From: Struthio camelus
Lineage: Eukaryota; Chordata; Aves; Struthioniformes; Struthionidae
Direction: 5' to 3'
Length of the DNA: 64,000 nt
Assembly (NCBI RefSeq): GCF_040807025.1
Contig: NC_090952.1
Coordinates: forward strand, 29,447,068 to 29,511,067
Position numbers and translations under genes: made by a program. The first letter of the stretch is position 1. Each line of letters starts with the position of its first letter. Below the pieces are notes generated by a model, which saw only the letters and a list, made by a program, of their open reading frames with translations, was not told where the DNA came from and made no database searches. Positions 36,901 to 48,100 of the stretch are shown piece after piece.

Positions 36901-38000
36901 ACACATACCCTTGTTTCTCTTTGGCTTTCTTACTCACACTGAAGTGCTCAGTGTACCACATAGAGCTGGCTGAGTATTTTTAGAATTAGCTTTCCAGGAC
37001 TTTTTCAACAAACTCATCTTCTTGTTACAGAAGAATAACCAACCTATCAAATTGCCAACCAAACTGGCAGACTACTGGTCAAGTTACAGCAATATTAATG
37101 GTACACCACACAACCTGATGGCACATAATATATCGTAAGAAATTTACTCATGTGCAGGTGACTATATCAATACAAATACAGCCAGTGAGCTGCCTAAGGA
37201 GTTCAGAATTTCACAATATTTAGGATTTCTATGCCACGGGAAGCTAGAGAAAAATACTTTACATTAAAATTTCTTATTTCTTTCATTTAGAGTCACAAAA
37301 TCAGTTTTGCATTTGAGTAGTCCCACAACAGCCTGCATTACTTGACTCAGTGTGAGGTAAAAAAGCAGTCGAGCAACTAAAGTGTAATTTAGAACAGATT
37401 CACAATAGCTTAATGCAGCACTGCAGCTGAACCAGGCAGTCCCACCTGTTGCACTTGCTTATTCCCTTCCCTGCGAGCCTCTTCTTCCTCCAACCTCTTG
37501 TGCTTGTACAAGCAATGTATGTCCCATAGTGAACTACATCAAGGAACTGACCCAAATTAAAGGTTCAAACTAATCAGAACATAAAAGGTGTGTGTGTGTG
37601 TGTGGGGGGGGGGGGGCATTTTAAATTCAGGTCTGTTTTAAAGTAACTTTGAAAAAATAGCATTATAAGTAGAGCCTTGGGAATTTGACCCAAGGCAGCA
37701 GTGCAGTCCCTTCTCCCCCAAATGACCTCTTTAGGTGCCAGAGATAGTACCAGAACCTGCAGGCGTAGCTTTTCTACCGGCAAAGCCAGTGTAAACAACT
37801 TCTGCAGACATCCAGCTCCAGTGCTTATTTCTAATCCTGCGCTGCAGTTCTGATTCCTCTTATCTGTAACACAGGCATGTTCCTGGGATCATGTAAACTG
37901 ATCAGTGAAAAGGGGAGTTAAACAAAAACCCTCCTAAAAAAAAATGTATAACCTGAATCATTTTATTGATCCAGTTTATTGCAAAATCCTGCCTAGGTGC
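33920..38000. other. Stretch between the MROH-like exons and the LAS1L CpG region
   Basis: The 5' exons of the MROH-like gene are expected here on the minus strand, but I found none I can defend. A (TG)n tract runs straight into a run of 13 G (37590-37616). Confidence 0.5.
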
Positions 38001-38610
38001 AGCATTTTGCAATAAACTGGAGAGAAGAGCAGTTAAGTCTGCTGCAAGAACTGAGACATGCAGCCACAGCTAGGAGGTCAGGAATACACCAGGCACCCAC
38101 ATGATGCAGCCTGCTCGAGCCAGGAGCGCTGTCTCTCCCTCTTCCTTTAGGGCCAGCGCGAGCCCTACCTTCCCACCAGCGCCGAGTCCAGTGGGATCCG
38201 GCAGATACAGCACAGAGCCCCACGTTATTCCCTGGCAAGCGTCTGCTTGCCCTCATCCCTGCCGCAGGGGCTGTGCCCAGCACCCCTCCAACTCCGCCAT
38301 CCGGCCCTGAAATCCTCCTCAGCCCTCTCCCTTCGCCCTGGCCCCAGCCACATCTCGCCGCCCCTCGGCGACACCTGGCTGAACACGTCCGCCCTGCCCC
38401 TGCCTCAAAACAGGCGAGCCCCTCCGGCTACGGACCACAGCACATCGCGGGAGGGGGCCCGGCGCCCTCGGGCAGGGCCGGGCAGGGCCAGCCACACCCC
38501 GACGCCCGGCTCCACGGCCCCACACGGCCCCACACGAGCCCGCAGGCGCCGCCGCCGCGCCGCGCCGCCGCAAGGCCCAGACGTTTCCCACGCCCTGCTC
38601 GCGCAGCCGC

Positions 38611-38910
38611 GGCGCTGATTGGCGGGCGGCGGGAGGCGGGCCGCGGCAGAAGGTAGGGCTCGGCGCTGATTGGCGGGAGGCGGGAGGCGGGCCGCGGCAG
38701 GAGGTAGGGCTCGGCGCTGATTGGCGGGAGGCGGGAGGCGGGCCGCGGCAGGAGGTAGGGCTCGGCGCTGATTGGCGGGAGGCGGGCGGTGGGAGGAAGT
38801 GGCTCTCGGCGCTGATTGGCGGGAGGCGGGAGGCGGGCCGCGGCAGCAGCGGCAGCAGCAGCAGCAGGAGGCGGGTCTCGGTGGTGATTGGCGGGCGGCG
38901 GCGGGCCGGC
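38611..38910 (+). promoter_or_regulatory. LAS1L promoter: six tandem units each with an inverted CCAAT box and GC boxes
   Basis: Units start at 38611, 38662, 38713, 38764, 38808 and 38880: three full 51-base steps, then 44 and 72 bases. Each has (G)CTGATTGGCGGG or a close variant, i.e. ATTGG at 38618, 38669, 38720, 38771, 38815 and 38887 followed by GGCGGG. ATTGG is the core bound by NF-Y and GGCGGG fits Sp1/KLF factors. The last box is only 24 bases before the ATG, so transcription may start inside the array or the leader is very short. No TATA box is seen. Confidence 0.8.
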
Positions 38911-39101
38911 ATGGCGGGCCGCGGCGAGCTGGCCTGGCGGCGGCCGTCGCCGGCCGTGGCCCGTAGGCGGCTCAAGGCGCTGCGGACTGTGGTGGCGTGG
39001 AGGGGCAGGGCCGAGTGGGACCAGGTGATGGTGGGGTTGTACTGCGGGGACAGCCGGCTGCAGCAGGAGGCGCTGGATCGGGTCTCGGCCTGGAAGAGCC
39101 G
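38911..39101 (+). CDS. LAS1L: LAS1L exon 1
   Basis: ATG in GGCATGGCGGGC, a good Kozak context; residues 1-64, donor AGCCG|GTACGG, phase 2. Human LAS1L starts with a different, longer N-terminus, then aligns from VVAW onward. No upstream in-frame ATG is seen in the promoter repeat. Confidence 0.92.
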
Positions 39102-42100
39102 GTACGGGCGGCCCGGCGGTGCCGGGGGGTGGGGAGGCGCCCGCAGCCCTGCGCGGGTGGCGCGGCGTCCCGGGAACCGGCCTCCTCTGTGCCCGCCGCC
39201 CCGGGCCGCCCCGGCCTTGTGTGCGTGGGGCCCCCGGGCGCCGCGGGGCGCGGCCGCGCCTCCCTGGCGCTGCTCTGCGGCGGGGGCGGTGCGTGCAAAT
39301 CGCCGTTACCGCCCCCCGGCCGTCGCGCCCACCAGCGGCCTTCAGGCACGCAGCCCCCGCAGGTCCTGTCGGTGGTGGTCCGGAGCGGCTCCGGCTCTCC
39401 GTGATCCAGAAGTAAGGTGGGCCCGCGGGCACCCTGGAGGCAGGAGCCCTGCACGCTCCCAGGTTCACAGGCTGGTTTTTCTCGAGGCAGTGTGCCGCTG
39501 CGCGTGTATCCACGGCTCCCAAACGGCCTTATTCTGTCCTTGTTGCTCCTGCTGCATCCGAGTCTAGTCAAGTCCAGGTGTAGTGTCTTGTATTGTGTGT
39601 GTGCTCTGTATGTCAGTATGTGCTTATTTAACATATGCAGAGGAATTGCTATATAGTTGCTCTGCTCCAAATAAAACCTTCAGGAGGGAACCTTTGATGC
39701 TGTCTTTCTGCATTCCTTTTCTCAGGCTCTGCTGTACCACAAAGTATAAAAAGCAGCCTGAAAGGCACCCCCTTTTTTTAGGGAGAGTATATTCTTGCAG
39801 GACCGTTCACATCTTTTTCCTTTATCTCTAGGTACGGCCCCAAAATGCCTCTTGCAGTAGATTGTACTGCTGAACTGATTCGTTGCAAGGTCCTGGATTC
39901 ATCTGGCAAACTGAGGTCACACGAACTCATCCTATCGTACGGGCTGGCCCTTGTAAGGTAGGGCGCTGAAGGCCTTTGTGGTGTGAGGAAAAAGAAGGAG
40001 ATATGGACAGAATAGTGTTATTTAGCTGTCTAATTTAATTCTTTGTCTCTGTGACTGCAGCACTGTTGCACAGCCTGTGGGGTATTTATCTCTGGGGTTC
40101 CAGGTTTCTCTGCAGCTGCTGATAATTATTTATCTCTTCTGTAACCCACATGCAGATTTGTCAACTTGATCACAGAAAGGAAACAGAAAATGGTCAGCAT
40201 TCCTCTGAGACAATTAGCCAGAGAGGTAATTATTTAATAAGAGTTACCTGATAATTTATGTACATACAGCGAGCATAAGTGGCTATTAATAACATTGGAG
40301 GGAGGGAGCTGTGGAGGTCACTTTTTGTTACTGAAATAATGGCTGTAGGTGCCATTTCTTTTCATAGAGTTGATTTGGGTTGTATTACTCAACTGCAAAG
40401 CATTAGAGAGGCTTGATGTAACTACAGCTAAAGCTTTATTCTTTAAAATCACGTTTGAATTAACAAAGGGTGATGTTCATGAAAGTGTTTTGAAGCCTGT
40501 GTGATTAAAAGTCTTGATTTAGCACTAAACAGTTCTGCTGACAGATCCACCACCCATTTCTGTTTCTTAGCTCTTGAGTTATGGAAAAAAGAGCTAAGTC
40601 TAGTGACTTGAGAACCAAACTTAATACACAAAAAAAACACTTAATCATATCACGCTTATGGGAGTTGATGTTTTCATCTTGTCATCCTCTCTTGTTTGAG
40701 GTAAGCTTGTCCATTTCTGTGTGCAGGAGGAAAAGCAGAGGATGTAATTGTAGTAGCAGAACCAACTTGAGTTCTTTTATTGCCAGTTGGGCCAAGCATC
40801 ATACCAGGATCTGAACAGCAAGTTTTGAAAGTGAATAGCAGACAGTATTTGAGACTCTACTATACATGCAGCATTGTCGGGTCAGTGGGTGAGAATGGTA
40901 AACTGATCTTTCTTGCTTGGTTTTTAAGCAAGATGCTGCTTCTCACCTCTTAGATGCTGAAATAAATTATTGCTAATACCTTGTCAAGCTTCAAAATTGT
41001 GATCTTGCCTAGGTAAGGTCAGTTATCCTTAAGAAAATGCAAAAATGAGTGCAACTTGCAGTATGTATAATTCAAGTATCAATCTGTCATCCAGAATGTT
41101 TCATCAGTTTAAATACAATTTAACCACACCTTAGTATCTCATTAAATTATACATAATGCCTCTGTCTAAAAAGGCATCCATTTGTTGTAAGCAGCATTGG
41201 AGAACTTAAACTATAAAATCCTGAGTTTGTATGGAAGAGTAGCTGTCTGGATTACTGCGGGGTCAGAGGAGGTGACCTCAATCTCCCTCTGAAGAGGGAA
41301 GCTGGTGGAACAGCAGTGCAGGAGCAGCCCAGAAGATGCTGTTGTTCATACTTGGGTAGATGTTGCCTAGAGCTTTCCGGTGTGTGCCTATGGTTATGGC
41401 GTGACACAGTGGGAATTGTATGGTAATATCTGCGGCTGTTCCTCCAGGTGGATATCCCCATCTGGGTTGTGGATCTCCGTCATGAGCTGACCCATGGAAA
41501 GTTACCCCAACTAGCACTCTGCCGCAAGGGTGAGTACCATCCTAGGGGGCATGCTGGGTGAGTGTTCCCCTCAGCTCAGGGCAGTGACCAGAACACCATG
41601 CTTCTGTGTCCCTCCAGCAGCTAGGACTGCTGCTGCTGGGGGACCAGGGCCAGCTGTGGTGCCTCAAGGGGAACAGCTGCTCCCCCACTGTGGTGCCCTC
41701 TGTTTTGGTGCTCTCCATTTTGGGGGCCCCACAGGGCACCAGCAGGCTCAGCGTGAGGGGGAGAGCTGTGGTGTGAAATGCCTGGGAGGAGGTTGCCTCT
41801 GTCTGTTGGCTGAATGGTGCTTGGTAGAGATCATGCAGAACAGGGGGGAACCCATAGAAGAAGTGGATATTACCATTCCCTCTACATTGTCTTCTGCCAT
41901 TGGAAGACCTGGGGCAAAATCCTCATTTTGGATAGTGGAAAACACACCTGGAAATAGTCAAAATTGGACTCTCAAAAAGGGTTGGAAGTTTTCTCACTTT
42001 CTGGGAAGGAATGACTTGCCATTTGATGGAAACGAGCAGCCAGCTGTCCTACTGGAGATGCTCCTCTGCCCTCCTGGCTCCAGGCTGTGGCTTGTTGTAG

Positions 42101-45100
42101 GGAAGCTGTTCAGAGACTTTCTCCCTCCCCTGAAAAAAAAATACTGGAAACAACAGCTCAGCCGTGTTGCTTCTTTGTGGCATGCGAAGTTCGTGTCAGT
42201 GGAAGATAAATAATAAATACTTTTTCTGATGCTGTAGTGGTACCAGGGACGCACAAAACATCCAGTTCCAAGAGAGGTGCAGTAGGTACTGCAGTTTTGA
42301 CTAAATGACCAGCTCACGGCATTTAAAGGGATTTCCCCGTTCCTGGGAATTTTGAGTTAAGCACTGAGAAGCCAGATAAACAACCTTCAGCAAGTTCCCT
42401 TGGTTGAGTTGGGTGCTGAAATAGTGATGGGGAAAAAAGGGTTTTCCCCCTCCCCGTCTACCTAATGTATGATTACTGTATTCTCTGCACAAAACTTGAA
42501 TGTTGTTATAGACACTGTGTTGATCATAGTGATTTAAAAAAAAAAAAAGTGACTCATTTTCCAGTCAGACCTCTACTGCTGGGACTTGCTTTCTGCTTGT
42601 ATTTGGCCTAGCTTGAGCGAGGTGCAGTACTATAGAAGCACGTAAACTCTCTTGTTGCCGAGAAGGGAGTGGGTGGGTGTCACTAGGTCTGTAATGTTAT
42701 TTTTCTTTGCTGTCGTTCACCTTTTTATTCACAGAGTTGTATGTGATTTCAGAGTTTAGCTTGCATACCATGTTTCTTTTCACAATGCAAGTTAGCAGCA
42801 TATCACATAAGTACATTAAATAATGAAGAAAATCTCACTGAGAAGAGAATGTGTGTCCTGTTCTCCTTTAGGATGCGATGTTGTGCTGGACTGGCTACGA
42901 AAGACGTACTGGAGCCGTCAGCTGGGCAATAATTTGTGTGAAGAAAGCGAAGAGGAGGATGAGCAGGAAGAGGCTGAAGCAAATACAGAGATGGACAGTG
43001 ACACATGGGAGATTCAAACCCCACAGCATGAGGCCTGTCAGAAACACAAGGAATTCCATGGTAGGCGTTCCTGGAACAGTGGTAGATATAAGAATTATAT
43101 CTTTCCCATGCTAGACAAAACAGTTTAGAGTGTCATCTTCTGTACTGCCAAAGGGTAGAGATGTTCTTCTGCTCACATTTGTGAGATTACTCTTTGGGCT
43201 TTGGGAGATTCTTGGGGTGCCTGAATTTTTCTGGCATATTAGCTCACTGAATTTGTAGCACAAAATCTCTTACTTGTATTGGATGTCCAGTACCCTGATC
43301 AGTAGCAGCAGTTATATTGACGTGTTCTAGGGCAAAGCATTGTAAAAACTGGTTGTAGTTCACGGTTCTGACACTGAGGCCACTAATGACAAAGAAAGCC
43401 ATGTTCCTTTTATAGCCATCAAAACTCTGCAGATTCATAACTTAAGCAAGAGCGGGATGAAGGCAGTTCAGTCTGTTCTAAATATTTAGCATGTGGAAAG
43501 GAAATTGCTCTAGTTATTAACAGTATTTAAAGAAAAAAGAAAATCACTGGTAGCTCAGCCTGGACATAATTTGAGATACCAAGTACAAAACACTGAGAGA
43601 ACTTGGGCAAACTCTTCCAGTGGTTGACTTTCCATCACCAGAGTCTCTGAATCCAAGATCCGGTGCCTTTCTGAAAGTGGTTTTCTACTTTGGATGACTT
43701 ACTGGAGGAAGCCTTTTGGTCTGTCTCAAGCAGGACCTCAGGCTAGATGATTAGTCTGTGAGTTTGGTAGCTGTGAGGTAACAAACTACCTCAAACAACA
43801 AAACCAGCTAGTCATAACTTTTCTGACAAAACTTGGTCTGTTTGTGGGGAGTAGCTCAGCCCAACAGGTTACAGCAGCACTATCAAAGGTCTAGAGGTTT
43901 ACACAAGTTCTAAAATGACCCTCACTGCTTCCTAGAAGGTCACACTAGGTGACTATAATGACTTTCTGGTATTAAGATCTGTGGATTTGTTGAAAGTCCT
44001 TTCTAGGTTCCTTCATAGTAGGCTCCTTGATAGGTACCTGCGATCCAGATACATTAGAGAATCACAGAATGGTTGAGGTTGGAAGGGACCTCTGGAGATC
44101 GTCTAGTCCAACCTCCCTGCTCAAGCAGGGACCTCTAGAGCATATTGCCCAGGGTCACATCCAGACGGGTTTTGAATATCTCCAGCGAAGGAGACTCCAC
44201 TACCTCTCTGGGCAACCTGTTCCAGTGCTCTGTCACCCTCACAGTCAAGAAGTTTTTTCTCAGGTTTAGGTGGAACTTCCTGTGGTTCAGTTTGTGCCCG
44301 TTGCCTCTTGTCCTGTCGCTGGGCACCACGGAGAAGAGGCTGGCCTCATCCTCTTGACACTCCCCCTTCAGATACTTGTACACGTTGATCAGATCACCTC
44401 TCAGTCTTCTCTTCTCCAGGCTGAACAGGCCCAGCTCTTGCAGTCTTTCCTCATAGGAGAGGTGCTCCATTCCTCTAATCATCTTTGTAGCCCTCCATTA
44501 GCTACATTATTCTTGTGCTTTGAGACTAATACAGAATTAATTAGAGCAATTGAAAACGAGAGGCTGTATCTAAATTTTGGAACCCAAAAGCATCACCAGC
44601 TCTCTTGTGAGAGTATATATATTGGCTTCTACCTGACTGCGTACTGGGTGAGGCTCAAACTTGTGCTATTCCTCCCTCTCCATGACTACCCTCAAAAAAA
44701 AAAAAATCACTGAGAGAGCAGTACAGACTGTTACAATAGTTCCTTGGGTTACATGTCCAGAGTAATGGAATTGCAGAGTGTTTTTGTCCTACTGTTAAGG
44801 TGATCTGACGTGTATTTAGCTAATACTGGGTGATGGCATCATGGTAGCATATGATGACGGCACCTGCGTAGTGAAGTGTTTTGAAAGAGGGTGAAGAGTC
44901 CAGTAACGATATGGTTGGTTAGTGAAGAGCTACACTGATGTTGCAATGGATTTAAAACTCAAGCGCAAAGAATATAAACATGCATCAGAACATGAACTGC
45001 CCATGGAAAGAATTTCTTCCTAAGCTGATCTATTTAGGGATTTTTGGGGGATTTTTGGGGGGTTTTTTGAGGTTTTTTTTTTTTTTTTTTTTTTTGAGCT

Positions 45101-48100
45101 GTCTGCCTTTATATCCAGCTTCCCTGTCTTTCGCCACTGCTAGTAGTAAAATGCTGAACTCCTGATTTTGACCCCACATGATAAAAAATATATTACCACA
45201 AGAGTCTGGGAGACGCAGGAGCCTTCAGAGGGTTGTCTGACTTCAGATTTATAACTTAATTTCGTTAATGTCTTCCTTGAGCACATATTCAGCAGAACTA
45301 AACAGCTGGCCAAGATACATTTGGAGATAGGTGACAAATTTACAGGGGTTCCAAAAATCCCTTGTACAGTGAGGCAAGTTGATCCATTCCCTGTTTAAGC
45401 CATATATTTATGTTTATTTCTAGAAAAAGTCAGAGATGTGCTGGTATCCTACAAGAACGAGCAGTTCCGGGTAAGTGCAGTCTGACCATCAGCGCTTTCA
45501 TTTCTTCTCCTTTCCTGCTTCAGGCAATAAGTCTTCCCTTCATTCCTGCACAAATTGAAGAGGTGGGGCTCTTGGGCAGGCCTCATCTGAAATACCTGAG
45601 AGCTAGCAGAACTGAATTGCTGTACTAGGACTTTAATATAACTCTAGGGAGTCATAATTTTTCTTTCTCAGTGCTCTGTAGTAGCATCCTCCCACAGTTA
45701 GAATCTATCCAGAAACGCCTGATACTCCTATCGGTACTGAAGACGTGCCAGTCTTCAGTAAGCCAGTGCCCGCATTGCTACTGATACTTGTCAGGTTGTG
45801 CACTCTTACCTAAAGTAGTTCTGCTATATAGCATATAGCTGATAGGGGGGCTACAACTGTTGTGGGTGAGGGAAGAGGCTTGATTAGTTACTTATTTAGT
45901 TATCTCCTCTCATGCTGTCATACATGCCTTTTCAAAGCAAAGCCTCACTGTAGAGAACAAACAATTTGAGCTGTAACGGTTTCTGATGCACACACTTTGT
46001 AAATGGAATCTGTACTTATTGCAGATCCCAAGCTTGCCTTGCCCAGGTGGGTAGTGGTCAGTGTGTTTTCTTTAATTCTGGTGTCTGAAAATTGAGGCTT
46101 GTCATTCAGATGTCATTAGCCCAGACTTTCTATCATCTATCCTACATTTTCGCAGTGAGACAGTGACTGAGATGCTGCAATTGCAGGTCTGGAGTCTTAC
46201 CTTCTTACTGCTGTGGATTGAACTCCTGAATACTTTGCGGTAGAAGTTGCTCTCTGCTTAGCTTCCCCTTCTTAATAATGAGATAGTAGTTTTTCAAATG
46301 TGTGGACAGCTGGCTTTTAGGGCCTGTAAAATTTTTTTTGGCTATGGCATGGCCAACATCTTGTCATTAATGGGGAGCTATTCTCACTTTCATTTTGATT
46401 AATATCGTTAGGGCTAAAGGAGAAAGTGTGCTAACACTCCAGCAAAGCACAGAATTAGTCATGAATGAGAACTGCATTCAGCAATTTCATTGAAAATGAA
46501 CATACAGTTTCCCTCATTGTCTTGTTTTAGGAGTTTGTAGTGTGATTTCCCTTTGTTCCAACTTCCTTTTCTGTAGTTGGAGCTGGTTTACTTTGTACGT
46601 TTTTTTTCCATTGCGTCTCAGAGGAAACAGATTGATATGTGGTGAGTGACCTGTTAACGTATTAACAGAGCAGAAGGAACTATTTCAAACTGAATTGGAA
46701 AATGGGACTTCAAAACTGAAACTGGCCAGGGTTGAAAGGCAGAAAGGCGTTGCTACAGGAGTTGTAGTCAATTGCTAAAGTGTAATTTCAAGTTCAGTCA
46801 ATAGGTTTCAAGTTGATGACTGGATGTTTAGAATATCGCTAGGAAACCTCACAGGAGAATGGTCTGACTTTGATATGGAGCTTTTGATGAATCCAAGAAG
46901 AGACAGTTCTTGATTAATCCAGTTCCAGTTGAGATATAATGGAAACTGCTCTTAAGTCCTGCTTTACACACTAAGGAAGAGGGTTTTGTTGCTGCTTTCT
47001 TAAATTTTCTTCTGAAGCTCATGTGAAATTGACTTTATCCCATCCAAATGGTACGAATAGAAGCTGAAGTGTGAACTCCATATTATATGCTTTGATTGAG
47101 GTGAGTGCTGCAGGTCTTTGTTTGTTTGTTTTTTCCTGGTCGTCTTCCCAGCATTACTTAGTTTTAAGGATAATACAAGATGGGAGAACAAGTAGACAGT
47201 GTTATGATTGTTTTGCATAGGAGGAGGAAACCTGTGGGGTTTGCCTTATTCTTAAAACTGCACAGGATAAAATTCTCTACGTTCCAGCTCTATTAGCTTT
47301 TCTTCCTCTACTCTTACTCCAGTTCTGAATACAGTGCAACACTTACATGGAAAATCCATTTGTAATAAAAATGGCAGTTAGAGAGGCATTTTATTTTGCT
47401 TCACCCCTGACAATTCAAGGAGCAGTTAATGACCAAAGCCTGATGAAGTAAATTCTGGCTCGTGTCTGAGCTTGTATAAGCAACTCTTACTTATGTGTCT
47501 CTCTCTCCTGGGTTACGATTGAAATTTCTGTGGCGATAGACAATAGGCTCAATTTTAAGAGGATGGTTTCCCCATGTATAACAGTGTGTTAAATGTTAGA
47601 TCTTTAAAATACTCATGAAGGCTGAGGGCCTGTAGCTTTTATGTTTTGTAAGCCTTCCTTCTATACTGCCACTGCAGTGTGTTCAGGGATGTGATACATT
47701 GCTTATTTTAGTGTGTTTGTTATATTTAAGTAAAATATCGGTCGAAGCCAAAGTGAATCGATGCCCAAAGGTTTCTGGTGGGTAGGTGTGGCATACCAGC
47801 AGGCATGACCCTGTCTTGTGACAGTGCTGTGTGTTGTTCTACAGCCTTTTAAGGTAAAATGTGTTTCCCTCCGCCATTGTTTTTTGTATGTAAATGCTCC
47901 AGGCTGGAAGAGTCAGTGGAGTGGACAGTGAGCAGAGGTTATTGATAGAATTGCTGGTTGTCTTGGAAGTAAAGTGGAAGCAATGATAAGGTAAAAAATA
48001 TTATTGGCTCAGAAGCCACAGCTAGGATGTACCAATCTCCCTGAATTATTGGGACACAGGGATGGAGGGTTTGTGCGATTAATGTCAGTTGCAGTCTCCT

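Larger units (their letters stand above)
38100..39420. promoter_or_regulatory. CpG-rich island around the LAS1L start
   Basis: Dense CG dinucleotides and GC boxes, in sharp contrast to the AT-rich flanks. It covers the LAS1L promoter, exon 1 and the start of intron 1. Such islands are often bidirectional; the MROH-like gene lies on the other strand to the left. High GC makes very long open frames on both strands here that are not genes. Confidence 0.85.
39102..42871 (+). other. LAS1L introns 1-4
   Basis: Four short introns (39102-39831, 39958-40155, 40226-41447, 41530-42871). An open frame of 227 codons from 41530 reads through the exon 4 donor into intron 4 and is not conserved coding as far as I can tell. 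Nothing else recognised. Confidence 0.8.
43061..45423 (+). other. LAS1L intron 5
   Basis: Contains a young antisense CR1 copy and a T23 run (45073-45095). Nothing else recognised. Confidence 0.85.

Noticed and set aside
38319-39670. Several long open frames on both strands, up to 364 codons
   Set aside because: They are products of high GC and the 51-base promoter repeat; only the LAS1L exon 1 frame is conserved.
41530-42213. 227-codon plus-strand frame after LAS1L exon 4
   Set aside because: It is read-through into intron 4; the exon 4 donor and the exon 5 acceptor join in the conserved frame.
44135-44482. 115-codon minus-strand frame
   Set aside because: CR1 ORF2 remnant, not a host gene.
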